Source: Apoda limacodes
Lineage: Eukaryota; Arthropoda; Insecta; Lepidoptera; Limacodidae
Reading direction: 5' to 3'
NCBI GenBank assembly: GCA_946406115.1
Contig: OX291546.1
Coordinates: 13,013,019 to 13,077,018 of the forward strand
Length of the DNA: 64,000 nt
The translations under genes and the position numbers were made by a program. Below the pieces are notes generated by a model. That model saw only the letters and a program-made list of their open reading frames with translations. It searched no databases and was not told where the DNA came from. Positions 19,975 to 30,765 of this stretch are shown here, piece by piece; the first letter of the stretch is position 1; every line of letters begins with the position of its first letter.

Positions 19975-21126
19975 TTACCCAAAGCTAAACTAAAATGTTT
20001 CACTAATAAATAACTACATTAATTAAGAAAAAAAAAAGATCAATGATTAAGACGAAACATGCCGAGTATTTTAGCCACGAATATAAATAGATGGTCTTAT
20101 TTTCTTCTTTACGGCTGTTTCAGTCCTAATGTGCTACTTTTTATGATAAATTCATGTTTTATTGCAGTCTGTGACGGTTGCACACTTGTTTAGTGATTGG
20201 AGAGATACAAGTAACTGCATCTCTCTGTCGGTCGGTCGGTCTCATACATGAGTTTGTTGTGATCTAATTTTTTTATGGTTGTGTAATGTAACATTGTTGG
20301 GTGATAAATGAGTAATTTTGATACACAATTGCATAATGCTATTCGAGCGCTTCTATGATGCGTAATTTATAATATAACGGTATCTACTTTATTATTTGGT
20401 ACAATGGTTAATCTTTGAAGATGTTTTTTATGTGTTTAGTAGCGAGGGATTCAAAGTACGTCGTTCGAGGTTAAATAATTTTGATGCCGGGTGGCACAGT
20501 CTGCTTTTCATCCCCCTCTATGAGAAAAATTAATAAGAGATGCTTTTAGTAGTGACGAATATTTATATTTATATACCCAAATTACAATAAAAGCTTTATA
20601 TTTGTTTATGCAATTTCTGCGTTTAATTTTAGACTTTCAGGTGTTAATATTTCACTTTTACTGCTAGATCTCATATTTTATTCAATTAATGTGAATCAAA
20701 TTAAAAAAAAAATGTAATATTTTGGCAAAAAGTAATAAAATAATGAATAATAAAATAAACGCGTATTTTTTTATTTTATTTGGTTAACCGCGTTAGCAGC
20801 CGCGCTTTATTTAACTACCGGCCAGGACTTTAAGCTAAATGCGTTTAAACTTATTAGTTAAATAGTGTTCCAAATTTAAAAGTTATTTCGTCACTGTATT
20901 AAGTGCGGCAGAATGTCCCACTTTGCTTGCAGTTATCGAGGAATCCTTCGCCTCTTTTCAAATAGATGGAATAAAAAAATATTTAAAAGCTAATTGAGTT
21001 CCCTCTAAACTAGCTGCTTTTGTCTAGAGTTGCGCGGGTGAATTTCTGCGGTGGATTTCATACAATCTTTGTTTTTAAAATCAATACACAACAAAAACGA
21101 AATCAGCCAAATCAAAAGAGACTTAA
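19975..21126. other. AT-rich interval, nothing recognised
   Basis: Contains short GTCG/GTCT simple repeats near 20225-20245 and A/T runs. No gene or RNA feature. Confidence 0.4.
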
Positions 21127-21372
21127 GGGGCGTTTTGTTGACAAGCATTATACGCATTGAATGCACTCAATGCTGTCTATGCGCACATTCGATCGTTTTG
21201 TTGACCAAACTGAATGCGCTATGACGTCACGGGTGGACATGTTCGGGAGGTAAAGTAGTGGATGCACTGTCAAATAGTGAACGGCTAAATTGTTTGTTTA
21301 CATTTGGTGAACAAAACGATTTCAATGCCTATGCGATGTCATAGCTCTCAATGCTTGTCAACAAAACGCCCC
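21127..21372. mobile_element. 246-bp terminal-inverted-repeat MITE
   Basis: The first 23 bases (beginning GGGGCGTTTTGTTGACAAGC) are the exact reverse complement of the last 23. Inside each end the motif GTTTTGTTGAC/C or its complement 'gaacaaaacga' is repeated, and 'atgcg...aatgc' strings recur as subterminal repeats. Flanks are taa and tat, so a 3-bp target duplication is possible but imperfect. The GGGGCG end and 3-bp site suggest PIF/Harbinger mobilisation, without proof. No frame of note. Confidence 0.8.
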
Positions 21373-22185
21373 TATTTTCAAGTGATAACCTAACATAATT
21401 CATACCTAATTTAATATTATTTACAATCGATTCAATATTGTATTAGTACCTAAATAAACATTTATAGACGGCGTCGGTTTCTGGGTGTCGTTGTCATAGG
21501 AGATGGTTAGATGACTCACATCAGACCTGACTCATCCAACTCTCCTAGATACTGAATTTAACACTACACAAATAACCGACCTGCCTCTACTACATTGTTG
21601 TTCTGTGAAATTAAGATATATTTCATTCGAAGTAATTTATTACATGTAATACATTTGCTAGGAATTTCCTTTTACGGCCTAATGTAGCAAGGTATTATAA
21701 GTTTTTTGTATAGTCGATACTATAATATTACTAATAATATATTTATTATTCCAAAGTCGATACCCACTAGCGATGAATTTAATAGTATAAAAGGTATTAT
21801 TTTTACCCGTAACCGATAAGACATTGTACGAATTTAACTTATGGTTAATTAATTATTATTTTTTTAAATAAAAAAATATATATAATTTATAACAGTTTAT
21901 CTTATAGCAAAAATGCAAAACAAATAATACAAAAATCACTTCTTCGATTTAAAAGTTCATAATTATGTAGTAAATATAGTAAAACGATTTCTGACTTTAT
22001 GTAAATACATATAAACAGTAAGTTAACGCAAATTGCTTCTACTAAGTAGTTTCTACTAAATTATATCCTTGTAGAGACATTTAAATTCTTTATATTTATG
22101 GATTTATTGATATCATCTGAGTGTTTTGAACATAAAAGTACATAATATTTACAAATTTTGTACATATAAAAAATATATCCATATA
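21373..22185. other. AT-rich interval, nothing recognised
   Basis: No supported feature. Confidence 0.4.
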
Positions 22186-22862
22186 TACATACTAATATTA
22201 TAACTGCGAAAGTAACTCTGTCTGTCTGTCCATCTATCTGTCTGTCTGTCTGTTACTTCTTCACTCTTAAACCGCTGAACCGATTCAGATGAAATTTGGC
22301 ATGGAGATAGATTGAGTTCGAGGTTTTTTAAGCGCTGCGCGCTCTCATGGAAGTAAAGAAACAGTTTAATTAAAGTAATAGCACTGGCCGCACTGTCACC
22401 TTCGTATATATATTTTGATCAGATTTAAAAAATGTGTCGTTACGCACTAATGCAGTTATGGTAAAGTAAAAATTACGCGTGGTTTATAAACTGCATTATG
22501 AACCTAAACCGGTGCCATAAGAGTTAGCTTATAAGCAAGTGTGTTAAAAAAAAATAAAGCAACTTTCCTGTTTTGGTGTTTTATAATTTCCGTACCTGAA
22601 AGAGAGGTTTTTTTAACAACGCCATCTATTGTCAAGTAGCTTTAGTGTTGCTGTGTCGATAGAAATGATAGTATTACTACTCGCCAATAAATGTCAGGAT
22701 TCTGGAACAGTCATATTTTTAGTTTATTATTGCCTATTATTTTCTAAAAAAACCTAGATAGATCGATTTATCGCCCCCGAAACCCCCTGCATACAAAATT
22801 TCATGAAATCGTTTTAGCCGTTTCCGAGATTTAGATTATATACATATAAGATTTGCTCATTT
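22186..22862 (+). repeat. Dispersed repeat family G
   Basis: It begins 'atactaatattataactgcg', then a TGTC microsatellite (22215-22252), 'aaccgctgaaccgattcag' and 'gaaatttggcatggagatag'. It ends 'aaaatttcatgaaatcgttt', 'ccgtttccgagattt', 'tatacatataaga'. These 5' and 3' blocks are recurrent in lepidopteran genomes as one repeat. The middle may include unrelated insertions; 'cgccatctattgtcaagtag' at 22621 is itself a repeat scrap. No protein is encoded. Confidence 0.6.
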
Positions 22863-23812
22863 TAAGGTGTTAGATAAAGCAATACACTATTACTTATGTC
22901 AATTTCTATTCTAAACATAGTTTACTGTATGCATTTCACACTTCATTCAATTTAGTGTCAAATAGAGTCCCATCATAATCGAGTTACAACAATCACAAAG
23001 CTATAAATCAAAATAATTCGGTGTGCTTGAAACAATTAGGGACCCGAATGGGAAGGCGGGAAAGCCAGTGTATTTGTAGGAACAACATTTAATTAAAATA
23101 AAGTACTTTAATTTATGATGGCAAGGGTGTTAAAACTCCGGCGTATTTTGCGTTGTTGATTTAACACAATTTTACAGTAGGTTAGTATGACACTAAATTT
23201 TCACATTATTTTGGTAGAATTTATTTTATAAATCCTATTTTACTTAATAACGAGTATGTGTTTATAACGCACAATTAGGCACAAAATGAGCCTGAGACTT
23301 TAATTAGGCAAACTTGCCCACGGTGTTGGATACCTACCTATTTTTTTATCTTCTTTTTAATTGACTGCGGCAGAACTAATAGACTGATGAAGTGCGTGTC
23401 GGACATGCGCACTGAGGGTTCTGTTCACAATGGCACACGCCTGTACCTTCGTTGCTTAGCAGGTTTTTTATTAGCAATTAATTTATTTTACAGCTTACAC
23501 TATAATCAATCGAAGTTTTAAGCTTGTTTTTATATTTATTGTGTGTATTAATGTTTTTACGATTACGATAGAGCAAAAAAGACTTTGAAAGAAAGATTTT
23601 TTAAATTCAAACATCCTTTAAATAAATTTTAAGTCATTTAAATATTTAAAGTCATATAGTGAGGCACATGTATTTAAGCATTTGTTCAAATATCTGCATT
23701 TTGCCATCGCTTTTCAGTTTTTGGGTGCACATCAAAGCGTTCAAATATGTGTTCTGATATTTGCAGCTAGAAAAAGCCGTTATCAGAAAGTTACTATTCA
23801 AGATGGACAAGA
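22863..23812. other. Interval with one repeat scrap
   Basis: At 23345-23440 'gactgatgaagtgcgtgtcg' and 'actgagggttctgttcac' resemble the start of the 'aagtgcgagtcgg...gggttccg' repeats. Otherwise AT-rich with nothing recognised. Confidence 0.35.
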
Positions 23813-23880
23813 GCAGGGATGGCGAACCAATAGCACGCGACACAGAATTTTAGGCACGCCACCGATCACATAGTTAAACA
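23813..23880 (+). repeat. hAT-like terminal fragment
   Basis: 'cagggatggcgaaccaatag' followed by 'cacgcgacac' resembles the CAGGGxTxGGCAAxC termini of hAT-superfamily transposons. Only one end was found. Confidence 0.3.
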
Positions 23881-23904
23881 CTGAGAAAAAAAAATGCTTC
23901 TATT

Positions 23905-24084
23905 AAGGTTTTCTCTAAGGACTACAGTATGGGGTTCTTCAATATAGAAGTTATTGGATTTTTGAAGGGTCGGCAACGCGCGAGTGATACCCCTGGTGTT
24001 ACAAGCGTCCAAAGGCTACGGTGACCGCTTACCATCAGGCGGACCGCAAGCTTGTTTGACACATTAGTAGTATTAAAATAAAAT
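23905..24084 (+). mobile_element. LINE 3' fragment
   Basis: It matches 19785-19970: the 'VFSKDYSMGFF' coding block, 'gggtcggcaacgcgcgag', 'gtgaccgcttaccatcaggc', and a degenerate A-rich tail. It is 5'-truncated and diverged. Confidence 0.85.
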
Positions 24085-24182
24085 TAAGTGTTCGGTATTC
24101 GTCCGAATAGTACCTAGATATTTGGTCATCGACAGAAAACAACAAAAGTAGCCGAATACCGAATATTCGTTGCAAACCTAAA
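24085..24182. repeat. Short inverted-repeat fragment (TTCGGTATTCG)
   Basis: 'gttcggtattcgtccgaata' at the left and 'gccgaataccgaatattcg' at the right form imperfect inverted ends about 75 bp apart. It resembles a small MITE-like repeat seen in Lepidoptera. It begins where the LINE tail ends. Confidence 0.4.
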
Positions 24183-24824
24183 TATAATACAATAAAAAGC
24201 AAAGCAAAGGTAGCTTAGTCCTATAGTAAATTCAATAAGTAGACAATTTTATTTAATTTTTTTTACACATTAAAAAGATAAATTTATCTTGTTTCTCATC
24301 TATTCGCTAACTCTGAGCTCAAATAGTTTGCAAAGTACCAACTCGTATGTTTGGCGGGTAGATACACTTGTTTACGACATCATAATTTTGTGCTGCAAAG
24401 TCTTCATATAAGTAATTGCACAAATATTTGTACAAAGGTATGGCGCCGACTTTAGGAATGTCTTAGGCAACTGAATTTTTTTTTCAGAAACTGCACAAAG
24501 TATCCAAATTAAATAAAAGGTTTACTACCTTATGGAATCGTGAAAAAGCTAGTCCTCTCACAACTGTCTTCAATATAATTTAATGGAAATTGATCCAATA
24601 TGCGGTAATCATTGCATGTCACAATATATTGGCCTGGACGTCATATGCAATTGCAATTTCTAACAATGCCAATTAATAAGATTTGTTTAGATTGATACGA
24701 CCTTGTTCTTATTTTATTTTACGTACCTCGATGTCTCTAGAATCTCTGAACCGATTTTAAGGCGATCCCCGCGTTAACATCATTGTGATTTTACACCACT
24801 ATAAAAATATAAACATTTTTACTA
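24183..24824. other. AT-rich interval, nothing recognised
   Basis: No supported feature. Confidence 0.35.
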
Positions 24825-24829
24825 GTCGG

Positions 24830-25125
24830 TGGTGGCCGAGGAGTTTTAATAATTCACGTACCAAGTGGCGGAGGTTCGAACCCCGGGGTCGGTGTGTATC
24901 AATGAGTTTTTTCTTAATTTCTCAAATACACTGAGTTATTTATTCACACGACCGGCTTTTCGGTGAAGGGAAACATCGTTAGGACACCTGCAACGTCGAA
25001 AAAAAAAACGTATGTGAAGTCCACAATCTGCAATGGGCCCGCGTGTGGTGGACTATGGCCCAAATCACCCTCACTTATGAGGGTAGGCCGTGCCCCAACA
25101 GTGGGGACGTATGAAGGCTGGCTAA
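24830..25125 (+). mobile_element. tRNA-derived SINE family F, full copy
   Basis: The head ('gtcggtggtggccgaggag', then the B-box-like 'ggttcgaaccccgg' at about 24872-24885) resembles the internal RNA polymerase III promoter of a tRNA. The body contains 'caatgagttttttcttaat', 'cgaccggcttttcggtgaag', 'gtccacaatctgcaatgg' and 'tggtggactatggcccaaat', and ends 'cagtggggacgtatgaagg'. It is the intact counterpart of 18498-18905. The 80-codon overlapping frames on both strands are by-products of the repeat. Confidence 0.8.
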
Positions 25126-25490
25126 TACGTTTATTTATATACCGCAGAATTAAATTCTCTCTTGATATCAAAGAATTTTGCCCAAAAAAGCGCGCCATAA
25201 GTTAGATCCACAATCTTTTATTCTGAAACAATTATAAAAATTTGAATTCAGCATATACAAAGTTCGATTTATGACTAAGCATGTCACACATTTTAGTTTG
25301 CAAAATCTTTTTTTTATTAAATAATATGTATTAAAGAAATCTATGCTTTCAATGGAGTATATGCTCGGCCGAGTCTTCAGTAAGTAAGTATAGTAGATTA
25401 TCTATATAATACACCTAAAATATTATAAGTGTTGACATTCAAACTGTCGAGAGTTTGGTTGTTGAATGAGAGTTGAATCTTTTTAGGGTT
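25126..25490. other. AT-rich interval, nothing recognised
   Basis: No supported feature. Confidence 0.35.
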
Positions 25491-25767
25491 CCGTACCCAA
25501 AGGGTATAAAACTCCGCTATCCGTCCGTCCGTCCGTCTGTCTGTCTGTCACCAGGCTGTATCACGTGAAACGTGATAGTAAGGCAGTTTAATTATTTACA
25601 GAAGATGTATTTCTGTTTCCGTTATAACAACATATACTAAATAACAGAATAAAATCAATATTTGAGGGGGCTCCCATACAACCAACGTGATTTTTTGCTC
25701 GTTTTTATAGATAATGGTACGTAACCCTTCGTGCTCAAGTCCAACTCGAACTTGGCCGGTTTTTTCT
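25491..25767 (-). repeat. Dispersed repeat family B, copy 2
   Basis: Read on the minus strand it has the same order as 4891-5330 but is shortened: 'cggccaagttcgagttgg', 'gtatgggagcccc', the TGTTATAACGG block, 'cacgtgatacagcctggtg', a GACG/GACA microsatellite and 'gggtacggaaccct'. Confidence 0.75.
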
Positions 25768-26198
25768 AATTTACTTTTTGTAATTTCTATTGTTTATTAC
25801 TTACAATCTTTGTTTAAATTCTATTCCACATAGATATTATTTACCTTATATCCTGCTCTTTTTTGTTATTAGCTTAAACTCGACATAAAAAGTGGAAATT
25901 TTAGAAAATTTTAAATGGGATCGCCTTAAAGTCTGAAATTGATTACGGTTTTGATTCAAAGCACGATACGCAACGGTAAGCCAATTAAACTGGCTCAAAT
26001 CGTAATGAACCGTTAATGGCACGCGCGACGAATACTAACAAATTATATGGGTCTGTGTCCATCTCTGTTTGTTTAATATACGTTGCAATGGATTGGTCTT
26101 TCTCCTAATTAATGCTAAAGGTTAGCCAACCTCTGTATCGTGTATACCACTATAGGTGTAAGTTATTCTTATGTTTTAGATGTATACCTACTGGCTGT
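25768..26198. other. Interval between two family B copies
   Basis: No gene, RNA gene or shared repeat recognised. Confidence 0.35.
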
Positions 26199-26609
26199 TA
26201 AAAGGGTAAAAAACGGGACCCTATTACTAAGACTCCGCTGTCCGTCCGTCTGTCACCAGGCTGTATCTCATGAACCGTGATAGTAAAAAAGTTAAAAATT
26301 TCACAGATGATGTATTTCTGATGCCGCTATAACAACAAATACCTACTTAAAAACAGAATGCAAATATTTAAGAGGGCTTAACAAACGTGATATTTTTGCT
26401 CGATATTGATAACGGCAAAAGATAGACGCTTGAAATATTCACAGAATATTTAGTTATATAGTCACTTTTAAAATAAATAATTAAATTAAAATAAGACAAA
26501 TATTTAAGGGGGGCTCCCATACAACAAACGTGATTTTGTTACCGTTTTTATATTTAATGGTACGGAACACTTCGTGCGCGAGTCCGACTCGCACTTGGCC
26601 GCTTTTTGT
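26199..26609 (-). repeat. Dispersed repeat family B, copy 3
   Basis: Same orientation as copy 2, about 430 bp away, and nearly full length. It includes 'caccaggctgtatctcatg', 'gatgatgtatttctgatgcc' and 'gtgcgcgagtccgactcg'. The simple repeat is reduced to a few GTCC units. Confidence 0.75.
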
Positions 26610-26789
26610 TACTGATACTTTTTAAATTTTTTACCGATTTTAATAATTATTTCAACGATTATTTCTATCTTCGATATCTGTTTATGCAGCAGCACTTTAA
26701 GCATAAGGCAAGTTTTAAGGCAATACTTCAAATGTTTAAATATCGGAGTAAATCCAAATTTTACAAAAACTTTCTTCGTTTCAACGAAT

Positions 26790-26965
26790 TCGTCCCATAA
26801 CCGCGATAGGTGGTGAGCCTATAACCGTGCCGGGCACAAATCAGAGTCAAAAAATCATTACAATTCATAAATTGTAACAATATGATTCCTCTTTACCGGG
26901 AATCGATCCCGGGACCTTTGACTTGGCACATGTTCTACCGCAGCGGTACTCGGTCCTCTCAATCA
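26790..26965 (-). repeat. tRNA-derived repeat
   Basis: On the minus strand 'gcggtagaacatgtgccaag' is followed by 'gggatcgattcccgg', a perfect B-box-like palindromic motif, in a tRNA-like arrangement. The 3' part continues into 'ccgggcacggtta' type sequence. The acceptor stem does not pair, so it is not a functional tRNA. Confidence 0.5.
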
Positions 26966-27121
26966 ATACAAAATACTAAGCAAAATATGTTGAAAAATGT
27001 AGTTACAGTGTGATTGGATCAAAAATCGCAATTTAACTTAATACAAGATAAAAAACTTACAAACTCAGATAAATAATTATGTACCTATAGTATAATTAAT
27101 TGCCTAATCTTTACTCTTGCC

Positions 27122-27146
27122 TAATAATAATAATAATAATAATAAA
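27122..27146. repeat. (TAA)n microsatellite
   Basis: Uninterrupted TAA/AAT units directly at the 3' end of the adjacent minus-strand SINE, presumably derived from its tail. Confidence 0.85.
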
Positions 27147-27394
27147 TATAAATATTTTTGGACATTACACAAAGCGCCGTCTGGCTCCAAAGTAAGCATA
27201 GCTTGTGTTATGGATACCAGACAACGGATACAAATACATATAAATTACTTTTTTTTTGTAAATACATACATATCATACATAAATACACCCAGATTCAATA
27301 CAAACACAAATGTTTGTCCAGTGCGGGAATCGAACCCACACCCTCTGCGCAGCAACCGGCCACACTACAAACTAGGCTGCGAGGGAGCCAAATA
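27147..27394 (-). mobile_element. tRNA-derived SINE family C, full copy
   Basis: On the minus strand it starts 'ggctccctcgcagcctagtt', carries the B box 'gtgggttcgattcccgcac', then 'tggacaaacatttgtg', 'gtatccgttgtctggtatcc' and 'agccagacggcgctttg', and ends in (TTA)n. Other copies are at 55572-55813 (full), 50683-50765 (head), 6560-6650 (body) and 62569-62635 (fragment). It should have been transcribed by RNA polymerase III. The 102- and 114-codon frames crossing it are spurious. Confidence 0.8.
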
Positions 27395-27397
27395 CCT

Positions 27398-27961
27398 AGG
27401 GATAACGTTCACCGAATTATATTAAACCTGAAAATCGCCATAAGAATTTCGACATTACACAACCATCACAATGGTGTCACAAAAATGATAAATGATCATT
27501 AGAAATAAATGTCCACGACCCAGCCATATATGGAGCAAGGAGTGTACTACATACCAACTATAGTTATTATCATTGCTTGTCCTTACAATTCATACGTCAA
27601 AAACATAGGGATAATTTTCACCGAATTATATTAAACCTGAACATCGCCATAAGAATTTCCACAACCATCACATTGGTATCACAAAATTGATAAATGATCC
27701 TTAGAAATAAATTTCCACGACCCAGCCATATATGGAGCTACCAGTGTACTACATACCAACTATAGTTATTATCATTGCTTGTCCTTATAATTCATACGTC
27801 AAAAACATAGGGATAATTTTAACCGAATTATATTACCCTGAACATCGCCATAAGAATTTCCACATTGCACAACCATCACAATGGTGTCACAAAAATGATA
27901 AATGATCCTTAGAAATGTCCACGACCCAGCCATATATGGTGTTACGAGTGTACTACATACA
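27398..27961. repeat. Tandem array of about 205-bp units, 2.7 copies
   Basis: Units begin at 27398, 27608 and 27808 with 'tagggataa'. They share 'accgaattatatta', 'atcgccataagaatttc', 'acaaccatcaca', 'aaatgatc', 'cacgacccagccatatatgg' and 'agtgtactacatac'. The third unit is cut off after that string. The array starts immediately at the head of the family C SINE. It is a local satellite-like duplication with no coding content. Confidence 0.9.
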
Positions 27962-28568
27962 GAGTACACATAAATCATTGTTCACAAACAACGGGCATCG
28001 CTCGATTAACAATAATTTAGTTAGCAGTTGGAATAAATCTAAATGAACGCTGGAACGAGTGACGTTTTCTAATTGACACATCGGGCCACTGGACCACTCT
28101 ACTCTACAGATGCGTGAAATCCGATATTGTAAATATGTAACTTGTTACCTAGTGAACGCTTGTAACACCCTAAATATTTAGGTATGTATAGATACTGTTC
28201 TAACTTCTAGCATAATGTGACAAAATACTTGTGGCTAAATTTGGCAATGGTGGTGGTCAACTGACTAGATACGTTATTGATTGGTGTTTTACCACTGATG
28301 ACGGACGATACACGAATGACTGATTACAGGAAGCTGATGTATAGCTATGACGTTATCAGCTAGAGTTTTCTATGTACCTAACAGTTTATAACACACTTCA
28401 CTTGCATGAAACTAACTTCAAACTGTCATTTTACTAATTTTTTTTACTTATATGGTTTTTTCATGGATGCCATTCTCAGAACTGGACCAGATTGAAATGG
28501 GACCACACGGGATGCACTAGCTTTCAAAAAGTCGAAAGTTCAAAGGTAACAAACATAAAAAAAAATAC
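27962..28568. other. Interval without recognised gene
   Basis: Mixed composition; no shared repeat and no exon supported. Confidence 0.35.
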
Positions 28569-28625
28569 AGTCGAATTGAGAATCTCTTCCTTTTTTTAAG
28601 TCGGTTGATAAAGGAATTATGTATT
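28569..28625 (-). repeat. End of a dispersed repeat (AACCGACTT...)
   Basis: On the minus strand 'accgacttaaaaaaaggaag' and 'agattctcaattcgac'. The same motif is found at 33945-33985 (minus) and 47263-47300 (plus). It is a common lepidopteran repeat terminus. Confidence 0.45.
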
Positions 28626-29154
28626 GTGACTGTATATATCTCTGCTATAACTTTGCCCAATAAAGTGCAGTGTGTCTACAATATCTCAGCATGGCCTAAG
28701 AAACATCACAATGTCTATAAGTATGTAAGTAAGTACAGAGCAAAGCTTTAAACTGTACTGTATGTATTTGTAAGTAAACTACAAACTATGTAAATATTAC
28801 ATAAAACGGTTTGTTTATTTAGAATACACAATCTCATGTAGTACAGTGGGGAGGAATATTTTGTAGACATTCTATAATAATAATATAACTATGAATTTCG
28901 GCCTATGACAAATATCTATTTATATATAAGGTCATTTACGGCTTCGTATAGTAATTACAATAATGCGCTTACGTTCACAAAAATAAAAGTTAATGTTGCT
29001 TTTCTATTCATTCTGTTGTGTCAACTTTGTCTTTCTCTGTAAGTCTCGGGATGAGAAAACAATGTAGCATTTCGAAAGTTTCGTTTTGTTTCCCATAATG
29101 CAAGAATAACAACGAAAGCTTTTCACAGTGTTTTCGTTGTAAACATCACGGTAT
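28626..29154. other. AT-rich interval, nothing recognised
   Basis: No supported feature. Confidence 0.35.
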
Positions 29155-29255
29155 AAATGGTCCCGGTGAAAAGGGCCGAGTTTTTCCCGCACGGGATGCT
29201 CTCATTCCGGTCGCACGGAAAATCCGGAAACCAATTTCCATCGGCTGAAATATTA
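29155..29255. promoter_or_regulatory. GC-richer island
   Basis: It contains 'aaaagggccgagtttttccc' and 'tccggtcgcacggaaaatcc'. It is distinct from its AT-rich flanks and has no repeat partner in the window. Candidate conserved non-coding element. Confidence 0.2.
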
Positions 29256-29649
29256 TCCAATTTATATTGTTAATTTAGCTTACGTTTCGTGCAAATTTGT
29301 TTTGTGCATGCGATAGTAGCGTCGAGTGGAGTGTGCTGTGTTGTACAATAAATAGGATTTGTATATTGGACGCTTTATTGTTATGCATGCAGACTGTAGG
29401 TATTTATTGTCATGTATGCCTACAGTATTTATTAAGATTTTGGATATTTTGCAGAATACTTTGCTTATAAGTTTTCTTCCTTACGCAGTATGCTTTACTT
29501 GATTTTGTAGGCCTTCACTACCAACAAGGTGTGATGTGGGCTTGCAATTGTTTAAAATAAAGAATAGAAAGCGTACAGAATCATACTTATAATATAGACT
29601 ACATATAAACATTTATTGCATTCATCTAGATATCATACAGATAAAGGAT

Positions 29650-29835
29650 CAAATGGCGCAATGGTAGAATGGTTGCCATGTCGAAGGTGACAGGTTCGTT
29701 TCCCTTGCTTTTTGCCAAATTTCATGATTGTCTTGTCTACGTCTTTCAGAGAACTTGACTGACAGACAAACGGATAACATAGTAATCCTATAAGAGTTCC
29801 TTTTCTTTCCTTTTAAGTAACGGAACCCTAAGAAA
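29650..29835 (+). repeat. tRNA-like head joined to a repeat tail
   Basis: 'gcgcaatggtagaatggttg' and 'gacaggttcgtttccc' are spaced like the A and B boxes of a tRNA. The tail 'actgacagacaaacggataa', 'aatcctataagagttcc' and 'taacggaaccctaa' is a common lepidopteran repeat end. Probably a diverged SINE. Confidence 0.5.
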
Positions 29836-30170
29836 TATTGAGCACATATTACTAACACTGAAAATTAAAGCAGTCCTTTTTGTAAGCCCTTCCTGTCCTT
29901 TTTTGCCCGCAGGGCTGTTTCCTTATTATTAAAGTACAAAATGTTAAGCAAATTATGGAGCCGAATAAAAATAATCTGGGTCGTTCCATTTGCTTCGTGC
30001 CTGTCTGTTTTACAAAAAGCCCACCTGTCCGCAATCCGATCATGCCTGAGTAATTTATTTGATCCTGCCTGGTAAGTTGATGGGCGTCTCGGTATGGCGC
30101 GTATGACGTCACGACTTTGCATTTTTTAAGTATACATACTGCAGTTTTTGTGAGTACGTCGATGAGCAAA
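29836..30170. other. Interval with overlapping minus-strand frames, no gene
   Basis: Frames of 105 and 85 codons overlap on the minus strand in different registers. Neither has a domain or splice context. The block is somewhat GC-richer than its surroundings and could be an old transposon. Confidence 0.3.
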
Positions 30171-30235
30171 AAAAAATATAGAATCGGTTAAGTGCGATTC
30201 GGAAGCGCACACCGTGGGTTCAGTAGGTACTACTA
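30171..30235 (+). repeat. Repeat fragment resembling the family B start
   Basis: 'aatcggttaagtgcgattcg' and 'caccgtgggttca' parallel 'aatcggccaagtgcgagtcg...gggttccg' but with many changes. Confidence 0.35.
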
Positions 30236-30435
30236 TTTACTTAATATACGTACTCAAACAAAAACAAAACGTGGGGTTATACAACACGTAAAAAGTTTTA
30301 CAACTTTTTAGGTTTTGTTTTTTTATTTATGCATTTATAGTATCTTTTACACTAGATACATGGTAATAGAAAATATGGTACAAAATACGTGTAGTAGTAA
30401 TACCATATCGCACAGCTACAAGCAAGGCTGACGTC

Positions 30436-30765
30436 ACGTGTCCTACATAGCTTTTCAAAGTTTCTTCGGCAATTCAGCATATAGAAACAGAAGCGCAAGT
30501 TAAATGGACTACGACGGTCCCCAGGCTTATAACACCTCGCCCAGTAGGTGATCTCCTCTTTGGTATGCCTGCCCTCATTTTGATGTAGCGGACCCTAATA
30601 TGTTACCATTACGCGTCCTACATCGCGCTATCAAAGTTTCTTCGGCAGTTCAGGATATAGAAACCGGAGCGCAATTTAAGTCACGGCGGTCCCCAGGCAT
30701 AACACCTCACCTGGCAGGAGATCTCCTCTTTACCGCCGTTCCACATACGAATGCCTGCCCTCATT
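30436..30765. repeat. Local tandem duplication, about 175-bp period
   Basis: The copies start at 'gtgtcctacat' (about 30438) and 'gcgtcctacat' (about 30613). They share 'tcaaagtttcttcggca', 'ttca', 'atatagaaac', 'cggtccccaggc', 'ataacacctc', 'atctcctctt' and 'atgcctgccctcatt'. The second has extra GC-rich sequence ('taccgccgttccacatac'). The unit matches no other family in the window. Confidence 0.85.

Noticed and set aside
27117..27961. CRISPR-like or regularly spaced repeat array
   Set aside because: The units are long, contiguous tandem duplications without spacers, and the genome is eukaryotic.
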